Origin: Candidatus Poribacteria bacterium
GTDB lineage: Bacteria; Poribacteria; WGA-4E; WGA-3G
Assembly: GCA_028824125.1 (NCBI GenBank)
Contig: JAPPES010000072.1
Location: 1 to 35,009, forward strand
DNA: 35,009 bases
Direction: 5' to 3'
The position numbers and the translations under genes are program-made. Below, in pieces: positions 1 through 8,075 of the stretch (positions are counted from its first letter, which is position 1; each line of letters begins with the position of its first letter). Under the pieces are notes generated by a model. It saw nothing but the letters and a program-made list of their open reading frames with translations, did not search any database and was not told the origin of the DNA.

Positions 1-38
1 ATCATTGCAACTAATATAAAACAACTTTATGGCGATAG

Positions 39-55
39 GTAGCAACTTGGGTTAA
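39..55 (+). repeat. 17-bp motif shared with the 18.0 kb divergent region
   Basis: The sequence GTAGCAACTTGGGTTAA occurs here and, on the minus strand, at 18059-18075. A related form (GGTGGCAACTTATGTTA) lies at 18316-18332 on the plus strand. All three sit upstream of a gene read in the same direction as the motif (starts at 177, 18007 and 18495). It is either a dispersed repeat or a promoter-associated element; the sequence alone does not decide. Confidence 0.5.
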
Positions 56-67
56 GAATAATAAAAA

Positions 68-90
68 GCGGACACAGTGAGTCCGTTCTT
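68..90 (+). terminator. Possible weak terminator hairpin of an upstream gene
   Basis: A 5-bp stem (CGGAC at 69-73 with GTCCG at 81-85) and a 7-base loop are followed by TTCTT. It sits upstream of the first gene and could end a transcript that enters from outside the window. The stem is short and the U tract poor, so this is weak. Confidence 0.25.
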
Positions 91-176
91 CAAAAAAAAT
101 AATAAGGCACGGAGATAGAACCTATACATCTGAATGAGATACTAATTCCATCAAATTACGACAATGGAGAATAAAA

Positions 177-893
177 ATGAAATTGCAGCTGCCCACAATC
201 ATTATCGTCTGTTTGTCCGTTGTATTGATTCTCACGATACACTTCTTGGGAGGGAACAACACGCAGTCCACTCAAGAAATCAGCGAAGAAACTGAAGAGT
301 TTCGAACAGTGCGGTTTGATGCTGAGAATGCTTACAATGCAAAAAATTTCAATAATGCGATCGAACTTTATGAACGTGCATTAGAGTTACGCCCTGAAAA
401 TGCTGAGATATATAACGACCTCGGATCCGTTCATTATGATCTTGGCCTGAAATATGCCGGGCCAAAATGGCCCTCATGGCGGATCTTGAAAGAATCGCTT
501 GAAGATGCACTTGCCGACCTCGAACTTGCTATTCAAACAATAGAATCTGGATATATCGTTTTCACAACAAGTTCTACTGAAATAGCGAAAGCAGTTGAAA
601 AGAAGGCAAAGGCAGAAGGTGCTGCGGTTTTTCCTTACCATGGAAACATGCAAACAACACTTAATATCCTTGTCGGTTCTACAAAAGAACACCTCTTACA
701 GGCACGTTGGCTGTATCAAAAGTCTATAGAATTGAAATCTACTTATGCCGCGCCTTATCGCAATATGGGTTCGTTCTATGTGAAAATCGGCATTACGGAT
801 AAGGCTCTCAATTTTTTGCGAGAAGCATATAAACGTGAACCGAGTGATGAGGAACTCGCGGAATATCTACAACAATTTCCAAGTGAATTTTAG
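177..893 (+). CDS. Membrane-anchored TPR repeat protein
   Basis: This is a 238-residue protein with one hydrophobic N-terminal segment (about residues 7-25) that should act as an uncleaved signal anchor or signal peptide, leaving the rest outside the cytoplasm. Two regions match tetratricopeptide repeats. One is about residues 43-90 (pattern AYNAKNFNNAIELYERALELRP, then AEIYNDLGSVHYDLG). The other is about 175-223 (LYQKSIEL, then AAPYRNMGSFYVKIG and KALNFLREAYKREP). The middle (about 100-170) is Ala/Lys/Glu-rich and matches nothing I recognise. TPRs are protein-binding scaffolds; no enzymatic motif is visible. The start is supported by a GGAGA ribosome site about 9 bases upstream. It appears monocistronic, with 232 bp before the next gene. 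The partner is unknown. Confidence 0.8.
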   Translation: MKLQLPTIIIVCLSVVLILTIHFLGGNNTQSTQEISEETEEFRTVRFDAENAYNAKNFNNAIELYERALELRPENAEIYNDLGSVHYDLGLKYAGPKWPSWRILKESLEDALADLELAIQTIESGYIVFTTSSTEIAKAVEKKAKAEGAAVFPYHGNMQTTLNILVGSTKEHLLQARWLYQKSIELKSTYAAPYRNMGSFYVKIGITDKALNFLREAYKREPSDEELAEYLQQFPSEF

Positions 894-929
894 ATGTCGA
901 ATATATAGGAAAACATATAATTACTTGGA

Positions 930-1010
930 TACTGCTGCCCGCAAACTGTCAGTTTACGTAGGGATGGGACCAAACTCATAGTTTGTGCTACAGCACAAAG
1001 GTTCAAATAA
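930..1010. repeat. Degenerate palindromic intergenic repeat
   Basis: This holds GCAAACTGTCAGTTTACG, an imperfect palindrome that recurs as a cleaner GCGCAAACTGTCAGTTTGCGC at 18144-18164. A second copy-like palindrome (CAAACTCATAGTTTG) and a GTGCTACAGCAC hairpin follow. It looks like a decayed dispersed repeat. It may also block read-through from the TPR gene, but there is no U tract. Confidence 0.45.
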
Positions 1011-1086
1011 TTCTAAAATCTACCATATTTGACAGGTGTCATGGTGAACGAACTTCACATCTCATCAGAAGAAACACTTACAAGGC

Positions 1087-1116
1087 TTGACGGAGTACAT
1101 ATTATAGATATATAAG
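1087..1116 (+). promoter_or_regulatory. Candidate sigma-70-like promoter, giving an almost leaderless mRNA
   Basis: TTGACG (1087-1092) and TATAAG (1111-1116) are separated by 18 bp. Transcription would start at about 1123, only a few bases before the ATG at 1126. No Shine-Dalgarno sequence precedes that ATG, which fits a leaderless transcript. Confidence 0.4.
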
Positions 1117-1125
1117 ATATTAATT

Positions 1126-4100
1126 ATGAAAAGTCTAACGCAAAAACGTTGCACTGACTGTGGTTTTATGAATCCAGCAGTCAAGTTTTGCGGCGAATGT
1201 GGTCGCGCACTCGATGATATAGACACACCGCTCAGTGCAACTCCTATGAGCAAGGCAGAAAGACGACAACTCACAGTTCTGTTCTGTGATGTCATAGATT
1301 CAACGGCATTAACAGAACAACTGGATCCCGAAGATTTACGGCAAGTGTTAGATGCGTATCGGGCATCTGTCGCAGAAGTTGTTTTAGAATATGATGGGCA
1401 CATTGCACGTTATTTTGGTGATGGTGTCTTAGTATACTTCGGATATCCACTTGCGCATGAAGACGCAACACGTCGCGCTGTACAGGCTGGATTAGGTATT
1501 GTTGCCGGATTAGAAGAGCTGAATTCGCGTTTGACAGAAACGTTTGGTATTCAAATACAGGTACGTCTAAGTATTGACACCGGTTTGGTCGTCGTGTGGG
1601 AAGTAGGGATGCCCATTAGTAAATCCCACCAACATATCTCTGCTCTTGAACGTTATCACGGAGATGCAATAGACATTGTGGGAAAAACTCCGAATATAGC
1701 CGCTCGCATGCAGCAAGTTGCGCCTCCGAACGGTATCGTAATCGGTGACACTACACTCAGACTAATTGAAGGGTTTTTTACATATAAAGACCTGGGTGCC
1801 ATAACACTGAAAGGCATTTCACAGCCGGTTCCGATTTATCAGATACTTGATGAACACCCAGATAGTGCCCTTCCAGCTTTCAGACGTGAGCAAACAAAAC
1901 TTCCATTACAAAGTGGGATGACTCCAATAATTGGAAGAACCCGACAAGTTGCAACGCTAAAGGCACGGTGGAAACTTGCTGCAGCGTCTTCGGGGCAAGT
2001 CGTCCTGATTGAAGGTGAAGCTGGCATTGGCAAGTCTCGTATTGTCGCTGTTATTGCTGAACAAGTGACTGAGGTTGATGCTCAAATATTGGAATGTCGA
2101 GGTTCACCAGATTCACAAAATAGTCCGCTCTACCCGATTCTGTCACTTTTGCGGCAACAACTCTTAAGATTCGGTGAAATGGATGACGGAAGTACACGAC
2201 TGAAAAAACTGGAGCAATTTCTAAATACCTATGAACTTTCTTTAAATATGCTGCCTCTTTTGGCAGAACTCTTAGAGATAGAGGCAAATTACCAAACCGT
2301 AGAATTAAAACCATCACAGCGGCGACGCCGCACTTTACAAGCACTCGTACAGATTTTTCTGAAAACTGCTGGACGAAAAACGCTTTTATTAATTGCTGAA
2401 GACTTACATTGGGTTGATCCATCTACATTGGAATTTCTACATCTTTTAATTTCTGGAATAGAAACCGCCCCGATCCTTACAATTTTGACATCGCGCTCCG
2501 AAATCGCTGTCAATCAGGATAGCACACAAGCAAAAGGTAGGGCGAAACTGAAAACGCTTACTGAGTTAGCGTGGGTAACCCAGATGTCATTGAAACGTTT
2601 AAACCGTAGACAGGTCTCACAGATGATTACAGAGGTAGCAGGTGGACAAGCAATACCCGCGGATGTCTCTAAGCAAATTGCAGCTAAAACAGAAGGGGTG
2701 CCACTGTTTGTAGAGGAATTAACACGCATGGCACTTGAATCCGACCTGCAAAATATTGATGTTTCAACAGAGATACCTGCAACGCTGCAAGCATCGTTGA
2801 CAGCAAGACTTGACCGACTCGGCTCGCGAAAAGAACTTGTTCAACTTGGTGCTACACTTGGTAGGGAGTGGACAGCGGAACTTCTATATAAAGTGATCGT
2901 GAGTCTGACTGAAGAACCTAAAACGGATGAGTTTCTCACACATCCTGACCAGTTCGCAGCTTTTTCTCCATTTCCACAACAGAACAACGAGCTTACATGG
3001 CTTGAAAGTGAATTACAGCAGCTTGTTGAAGCAGAAATTTTGAGATGTCGGCAAACTCATGAGAATAAACAGATTTACACTTTCAAGCATCCATTGATCC
3101 GGGAAACTGCATATCAAGCCTTACTTAAGAGCACGCGACACGCGTATCACCGCCGGATTGCGACTGTCCTACGCCAGGCATTCGGAGATGTCGTGCGGGC
3201 ACAACCGGAGTTGGTCGCGTATCACTACACGGAGGGTGAATTGCCTGAGCGAGCAGTTGAATATTGGCAACAAGCAGGACAACGTGCAGTAGAACGATCC
3301 GCAAACATTGAAGGGGTTCGGCATTTGACGCAAGGGTTAGCTTTGTTAGAAACATTGCCAGAAACTCCCGCACGTGCGGCACGCGAATTGGTAATTCAAA
3401 CAACTTTGGGCCCCGCGCTCATTGCAACGATGGGATACGCAGCGCTTGAAGTAGAGGAAACATATACACGCGCAAAAGCATTGTTAGAAACCATGCCCAA
3501 TAACGAACGCATGCCGCTCCGATTTCCCATTTTATTTGGATTGTGGCTTTCCTATTTAGTACGGGCAAAATTACAAACGGCACGGGAGCTCGGAGAACAG
3601 TGTCATGTGATGGCACAACAACAGGAAAACGCTGTATTGGAAGTAGAAGCACATCGAGCATTAGGTGCGACACTTTACTATCTTGGTGAGTTAAAGATGG
3701 CGCGCGCTCACATTGAAGCTGGAATTGCACGCTACGACCCGCACCAACATCCAGTACACGCCTTTTTTCACTATCTTGCTGACCCGGGCATGACCTTGCA
3801 CGCTTATGCTGCCCCATTGGTATGGTGTTTAGGGTACCCTGAACAAGCAGTAGAACAGCTGCAAGCTTCGCAACAGATGGGGGAGGAACGACCCCATCCG
3901 TTTAGTCAGGTGGTCTCTCTACATTTTGGCGCATTAATGTATCAATTACGTCAAGATGTTGAAAAAGTAAACGCTTATGCTACCGAGATGCTTGCAATCT
4001 GCAGAGAACACGGTTTTTCTGTATGGGAACCAACGGGTAAAATTATGAAAGGTTGGGCACTCCAACAAGACGCGGATAATTCACACGAAGAAGGAATCGC

Positions 4101-4581
4101 TTTGATTCGAGAAGGCATCGCCGATTGGGAAGCCAACAGATCACGGGTCCTACGGCCTGTCTACTTAGGAATGTTAACACATGCTTATGGACAAGCAGAC
4201 AAGGTTCAAGAAGGACTTCAGACTCTGGAAATAGCACTTGAAGCTGTTGCTGAGAGTGGTGAACGTACCAATGAAGCTGAACTCTATCGCCTTAAAGGTG
4301 AGTTTTTGCTGAAATCTGTAAAAGCAGTAGAGCAAAACAACTGTCCATCCGGACTTCAAAAGGAAGCAGAAAAATGTTTTCAGAAAGCATTAACTATTGC
4401 ACGCCACCAAGAAGCTAAATCGTGGGAACTCCGAACTGCTATCAGTTTAAGCAAACTCATGATAACACAAAATCGACAGGACGCTGCGCACGCACTGCTA
4501 AAACCGATCTATGAATGGTTCACTGAAGGATTTGAAACTGTTGACTTAATAGAAGCACGCGCCCTATTGCGCAGCTTATAG
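1126..4581 (+). CDS. Class III nucleotide cyclase / AAA ATPase / TPR signalling protein
   Basis: This 1151-residue cytoplasmic multidomain protein starts with a zinc ribbon (C9, C12, C22, C25). A class III adenylate/guanylate cyclase catalytic domain follows (about 48-240). Metal-binding aspartates are visible at D55 (FCDV) and D99 (FGDG), transition-state residues N190 and R194 (NIAAR) are present, and D183 fits the adenine-selecting position, so cAMP synthesis is plausible. The usual Lys before the second metal motif is Arg (R95). An AAA/STAND-type ATPase module is next, with Walker A GEAGIGKS at 297-304 and a Walker B-like LLIAEDLHWVD near 419-429. Then come the helical HPLIRETAYQALL region (about 654) and a long TPR-like tail (about 700-1150). 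The architecture is a known bacterial family of cyclase-ATPase regulators. The effector and ligand are unknown. No Shine-Dalgarno precedes the ATG. Confidence 0.88.
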   Translation: MKSLTQKRCTDCGFMNPAVKFCGECGRALDDIDTPLSATPMSKAERRQLTVLFCDVIDSTALTEQLDPEDLRQVLDAYRASVAEVVLEYDGHIARYFGDGVLVYFGYPLAHEDATRRAVQAGLGIVAGLEELNSRLTETFGIQIQVRLSIDTGLVVVWEVGMPISKSHQHISALERYHGDAIDIVGKTPNIAARMQQVAPPNGIVIGDTTLRLIEGFFTYKDLGAITLKGISQPVPIYQILDEHPDSALPAFRREQTKLPLQSGMTPIIGRTRQVATLKARWKLAAASSGQVVLIEGEAGIGKSRIVAVIAEQVTEVDAQILECRGSPDSQNSPLYPILSLLRQQLLRFGEMDDGSTRLKKLEQFLNTYELSLNMLPLLAELLEIEANYQTVELKPSQRRRRTLQALVQIFLKTAGRKTLLLIAEDLHWVDPSTLEFLHLLISGIETAPILTILTSRSEIAVNQDSTQAKGRAKLKTLTELAWVTQMSLKRLNRRQVSQMITEVAGGQAIPADVSKQIAAKTEGVPLFVEELTRMALESDLQNIDVSTEIPATLQASLTARLDRLGSRKELVQLGATLGREWTAELLYKVIVSLTEEPKTDEFLTHPDQFAAFSPFPQQNNELTWLESELQQLVEAEILRCRQTHENKQIYTFKHPLIRETAYQALLKSTRHAYHRRIATVLRQAFGDVVRAQPELVAYHYTEGELPERAVEYWQQAGQRAVERSANIEGVRHLTQGLALLETLPETPARAARELVIQTTLGPALIATMGYAALEVEETYTRAKALLETMPNNERMPLRFPILFGLWLSYLVRAKLQTARELGEQCHVMAQQQENAVLEVEAHRALGATLYYLGELKMARAHIEAGIARYDPHQHPVHAFFHYLADPGMTLHAYAAPLVWCLGYPEQAVEQLQASQQMGEERPHPFSQVVSLHFGALMYQLRQDVEKVNAYATEMLAICREHGFSVWEPTGKIMKGWALQQDADNSHEEGIALIREGIADWEANRSRVLRPVYLGMLTHAYGQADKVQEGLQTLEIALEAVAESGERTNEAELYRLKGEFLLKSVKAVEQNNCPSGLQKEAEKCFQKALTIARHQEAKSWELRTAISLSKLMITQNRQDAAHALLKPIYEWFTEGFETVDLIEARALLRSL

Positions 4582-4634
4582 TAAAGTCGAAAATATGTGG
4601 ATATTTCAATGAACAACAATCCCTACACCATCAC

Positions 4635-4699
4635 GCTGGTGAGGTTAGGAAACCTCACCAGCAGAGGGGCCCCGCTGACGAGGTTTCCTAACCTCGTCA
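4635..4699. repeat. REP-like double hairpin repeat
   Basis: Two hairpins lie side by side. The first has 12-bp arms (4635-4646 and 4651-4662) around loop AGGA. The second has 10-bp arms (4676-4685 and 4690-4699) around loop TCCT. Their cores AGGTTAGGAAACCT and AGGTTTCCTAACCT are reverse complements, and GGGGCCCC (4666-4673) lies between them. The core recurs at 18219-18232 and, degenerately, at 22653-22670. The element separates the cyclase gene from the sugar isomerase gene and could weaken read-through between them. Confidence 0.8.
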
Positions 4700-4745
4700 A
4701 TGTAAAAGTAATTATGAATTTCACTATAAGTGGAGACAAAACACT

Positions 4746-5606
4746 ATGAGACTTGGTGTCGTTGGCATGTGCAGCGATTTTCGAACGCTGAATCAGAAAG
4801 AGATTGAAGCGATCCAGAAATTGCAGTTCACTGGGGTCAGTTACCATTTCGCCAGTTCAAATATTCCGCTTGTTTCCCCAGATGAAATTACGCAATGTCG
4901 TTTTCTCCTTGAAAAAGCACAACTTGATCTGGTACAATTTGGTATCACTTATGGGGAGTGTCTATTTGATTCGCGTTCTTCAGTCCGCGAAGCAGCAATT
5001 GAAGCAGTGAATTGTGGAATGCCAGTGGCGAAAGCACTTGGAGCGTTTCACTACCTTTTCCGACCAGGCAGTTTGAATCCGGATGGCGCATGGACATCCC
5101 ACCGAGATAACCATCTGCCTGAATCAATGGAACGCTTAATTGAGACACTGAAACCTATAGCGGAGAATGCTGAACGCGAGGCATTAACACTTGTGATGGA
5201 GACACATGCTGTTTCTATTATGGATTCGCCTGAAACATGCAGAGAGGTTGTTGAGAGAGTCGGTTCTGATAGGTTACGCATCGTGATGGATTTTGTTAAC
5301 CATTTCCAATCCCTTCGTCAGGTCTATGAAAGTGGAGCGAGACTTAATCATATCTTTGACGTGATAGGACCGGTTGCACCTATGGCACATATTAAGGACA
5401 TTCGCGTTGAAAACGGATTAGTTTTACATCTTAATGAAGAAGTACCCGGTGAGGGAGAATTGGATATCGGAGTAGCGTTAAAAAGGTTTGACGCGCTCTA
5501 TCCAGATGGCTACGGATTGATAGAACATTTACCTTTAGAGAAAATTCCGCTTGCGAACACAAATGTACGTAGAATTGCAGCTGAAAATGGAGTGAATATT
5601 TATTAA
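4746..5606 (+). CDS. TIM-barrel sugar isomerase/epimerase (xylose isomerase-like, AP endonuclease 2 superfamily)
   Basis: The 286-residue sequence fits the sugar phosphate isomerase/epimerase superfamily, which rearranges keto/aldo sugars or related polyols through a divalent metal. The four expected metal ligands are in order: E152 (MET-H context), D182 (MDFVNH), H215 (AHIKD) and E260 (LIEHLP). Length is typical. GGAG lies 11 bases upstream of the ATG. The next gene follows after 16 bp, so the two are likely co-transcribed. This superfamily is often found with Gfo/Idh/MocA oxidoreductases and DUF1080 proteins, both present further along the window. The substrate cannot be named from sequence. 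Confidence 0.85.
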   Translation: MRLGVVGMCSDFRTLNQKEIEAIQKLQFTGVSYHFASSNIPLVSPDEITQCRFLLEKAQLDLVQFGITYGECLFDSRSSVREAAIEAVNCGMPVAKALGAFHYLFRPGSLNPDGAWTSHRDNHLPESMERLIETLKPIAENAEREALTLVMETHAVSIMDSPETCREVVERVGSDRLRIVMDFVNHFQSLRQVYESGARLNHIFDVIGPVAPMAHIKDIRVENGLVLHLNEEVPGEGELDIGVALKRFDALYPDGYGLIEHLPLEKIPLANTNVRRIAAENGVNIY

Positions 5607-5622
5607 TCGGAGGGTTTGCACC

Positions 5623-8013
5623 ATGTTAAAGAAAAGACAAATCGTATTGCTAATTCTCATTTTAGGGATGGTCGTTTTAACTTACACTGCAATGGCACAA
5701 GAAGAAGGTGGCGCAGACGATTTAGAGGCTGACGCGAAAAGTCTTTGGGAGCGGATTCGGCTCCCCGTTATTGCCGGCGTTTTGATGTTTGTTTTTCAGG
5801 GTATCATTTACATTATCGGCTTATTTAAGAAAGACAGACTACTTAAAACAATTATGAACAAGTACGTAGTCTTTGATATGAAAGAAGGGCCACGCTATCA
5901 AGGAACTATGCGCTTCGGTAATAGAGGAACGGAAATTGTTTCCGAAGAATCCCGACAACGTGGACAGGCACCAAGCTATATTTTTCCCGGAAAGGAACTG
6001 GAGAATAAAATTAGAGGTTATATCCGATACATTGACACAATGAATGAACGCGAAAAACGTGAACGCGCATGGGAACTTGAACGCCTACATAATCCTCCGC
6101 TATCCCAACGAATGATCCGAAAAATTAGAAATATCCTTTTTGCCCTGAATGACGCTGTCAAAAACGCCATTAATATGGTATGGGGTGGAATCAGACAGGC
6201 AGCTAACCCCTTGCAAAAACGGATACAAAGTCTGGATACTGCTGCCAAAGAATTTGGCGGGCAAGGCGGAACAGATGCAATGAAAGAAGCAATGGGTGAC
6301 ATGGAAGGCGAATCTAAAGCATTTTTGAAGGAAGAAAGTTATGATAGTATCATTGAACGTCTTGTGGGAACACGTGTCAAGATTAGAGTACAGGGATCTG
6401 GCGAATATATGGCACTACTCAAAGATTACAATAAAGATCACTTGTCATTCATGAATGTAAAAGATAAGGACAATAACGGTTACAGAGACCTTTGGAACTA
6501 CGATCACGAATACAAACACAATATCAACAACTTTAACCGACGCGATGACCGGGGACTTAGGTGTCGCATGGTTGAGGATAAGGAAGGTAGATACTTTTTA
6601 GTCCTTGAAAACAATACAGCTTATTCTATCCAAGTCGGTAAGATAACATTACATGATGGATCACCGACCTGGGAGAGAAACCTTGAGTTTAAGTGGCACA
6701 TCGAACCACTCAGTGTAAGGAGGATTCGCCTCAATCCGGTAGCACAACATAATGTTGGTCCGTTTCAACGTGTTAGAACACTTGAACCTAAAACACCGAG
6801 GAACTATAAAAAAATAAGACTTGATTTTCGATCTTTTCGAGATGCGGATGTTATTTTTCCCCGTTCCGTTTGCACTATTATTGAAAGTGCTGAAAAACAA
6901 CAACAGGAATTGTTTAGTATATCTGCCTTGACAGATGCCCTGATCGACCGTAGTGAAACTGAAGAAATTGCTATTCAGGACGCTCAAGGACGACCAATTC
7001 ACGGTATGAACCTCGTTCATGGATATGTCACCAATGTGAATGAAGAACGAATTGATCTAAAATCGGTTGATTCCAGCTATAGCCGACGTTGGGAGGTCGA
7101 AGGTGCTTATACGCATTTTGATAACTCCTTACGCCATCGAGTCCCTGTGCATCGAAAGATGATCCCGTATTTCGCGAACCGTCTTGTTACACAAAACGCA
7201 CTTGTTGAACAGATACGTGAGAATCCACTTCAAAAGGAGGCATTTTCTCAGTTAGCGTATCCTAAACGCACCAAAAGACAGTTACGAATTCCACTGATGA
7301 AGTTGTTGCCTTCAAAAAATGGATTGCGTCTACCCCTTAAGGTAATGGCACTCACAGGCAATGGTGCGAATGAAGAATTCCGTGTCCTTGAGCGTTTTGA
7401 ATACGTTTACGAACATCACATGCTTTATGAATCTGTTGAAAATCTGCGAAATGAACGTCTTGCAAAAATGGACATATTATGGATAGGCGCTGGCGAAATT
7501 TATAAGGGGGGTTACCGTCTTAATATAGACACTGAGCACCGAATCAAAAATTTCGTTAGCCAAGGAGGTGTGGTTATCGTTTCGGGACAAGATGTCAAAA
7601 CAAACTCCAGACAGAGGCGCGGTGCAGGATGGATTCCAGAACCACTCACCGGTGTAGAATATGACGAAACAGATGAACTTTTGCCAACCGCTCAAGGTAG
7701 AAGAAGTCGTATCTTTCATACTCCCAATATGCTTAACACCACACCAGATACCAAAGAGATTCCGTTAGTTAAGCTTGACGATATGTGGGTAGACCCGCTC
7801 GGTAAATGGAATTCACTCGCGAAGTCTACTGAGCAGGATGCTTCAGCATTGCTCACGCTTCCGTTTCAGAAAGGGTTGTATATTGTCACAAGTTTGAAGA
7901 ACGATACTGAGAGGGATGTGGAAATAAATAATAAATTGATGGAAAATCTACTACATTTCTCTGTTAAGTGGATAGGTAATCAGAAGTGGAAACAACGTTT
8001 CTTGCCTCAATGA
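5623..8013 (+). CDS. Exported/membrane protein of unknown function with C-terminal class I glutamine amidotransferase-like fold
   Basis: This 796-residue protein has a signal peptide (about 1-25, cleavage likely after TAMA) and a transmembrane helix at about 48-68. A long charged region follows (Arg/Lys/Glu-rich, about 130-240). The middle has beta-rich stretches with no recognisable family. From about 613 the pattern MDILWIGAGEIYKGG...RIKNFVSQGGVVIVSGQD resembles the parallel-sheet start of DUF4159/ThuA-like amidotransferase-fold domains, where a flap closes over the cell surface or a ligand. I see no catalytic Cys-His pair. GGAGGG lies 9 bases before the ATG, and the gene is 16 bp downstream of the sugar isomerase gene, suggesting an operon. 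It faces the UPF0182 gene across a shared hairpin. Function is unknown. Confidence 0.75.
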   Translation: MLKKRQIVLLILILGMVVLTYTAMAQEEGGADDLEADAKSLWERIRLPVIAGVLMFVFQGIIYIIGLFKKDRLLKTIMNKYVVFDMKEGPRYQGTMRFGNRGTEIVSEESRQRGQAPSYIFPGKELENKIRGYIRYIDTMNEREKRERAWELERLHNPPLSQRMIRKIRNILFALNDAVKNAINMVWGGIRQAANPLQKRIQSLDTAAKEFGGQGGTDAMKEAMGDMEGESKAFLKEESYDSIIERLVGTRVKIRVQGSGEYMALLKDYNKDHLSFMNVKDKDNNGYRDLWNYDHEYKHNINNFNRRDDRGLRCRMVEDKEGRYFLVLENNTAYSIQVGKITLHDGSPTWERNLEFKWHIEPLSVRRIRLNPVAQHNVGPFQRVRTLEPKTPRNYKKIRLDFRSFRDADVIFPRSVCTIIESAEKQQQELFSISALTDALIDRSETEEIAIQDAQGRPIHGMNLVHGYVTNVNEERIDLKSVDSSYSRRWEVEGAYTHFDNSLRHRVPVHRKMIPYFANRLVTQNALVEQIRENPLQKEAFSQLAYPKRTKRQLRIPLMKLLPSKNGLRLPLKVMALTGNGANEEFRVLERFEYVYEHHMLYESVENLRNERLAKMDILWIGAGEIYKGGYRLNIDTEHRIKNFVSQGGVVIVSGQDVKTNSRQRRGAGWIPEPLTGVEYDETDELLPTAQGRRSRIFHTPNMLNTTPDTKEIPLVKLDDMWVDPLGKWNSLAKSTEQDASALLTLPFQKGLYIVTSLKNDTERDVEINNKLMENLLHFSVKWIGNQKWKQRFLPQ

Positions 8014-8040
8014 TTCCATCTGGATAAAGTATTTACAGCA

Positions 8041-8075
8041 AAGCGAGAGAGGTTACAACCTCTTTCGCTTTTTTA
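8041..8075. terminator. Hairpin terminator between convergent genes
   Basis: AAGCGAGAGAGGTT (8041-8054) pairs with AACCTCTTTCGCTT (8057-8070) around a 2-base spacer, with one mismatch, and TTTTAT follows. It is a good intrinsic terminator for the plus-strand 796-aa gene. On the minus strand it lies immediately after the UPF0182 stop codon, but the U tract there is poor. Confidence 0.8.
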
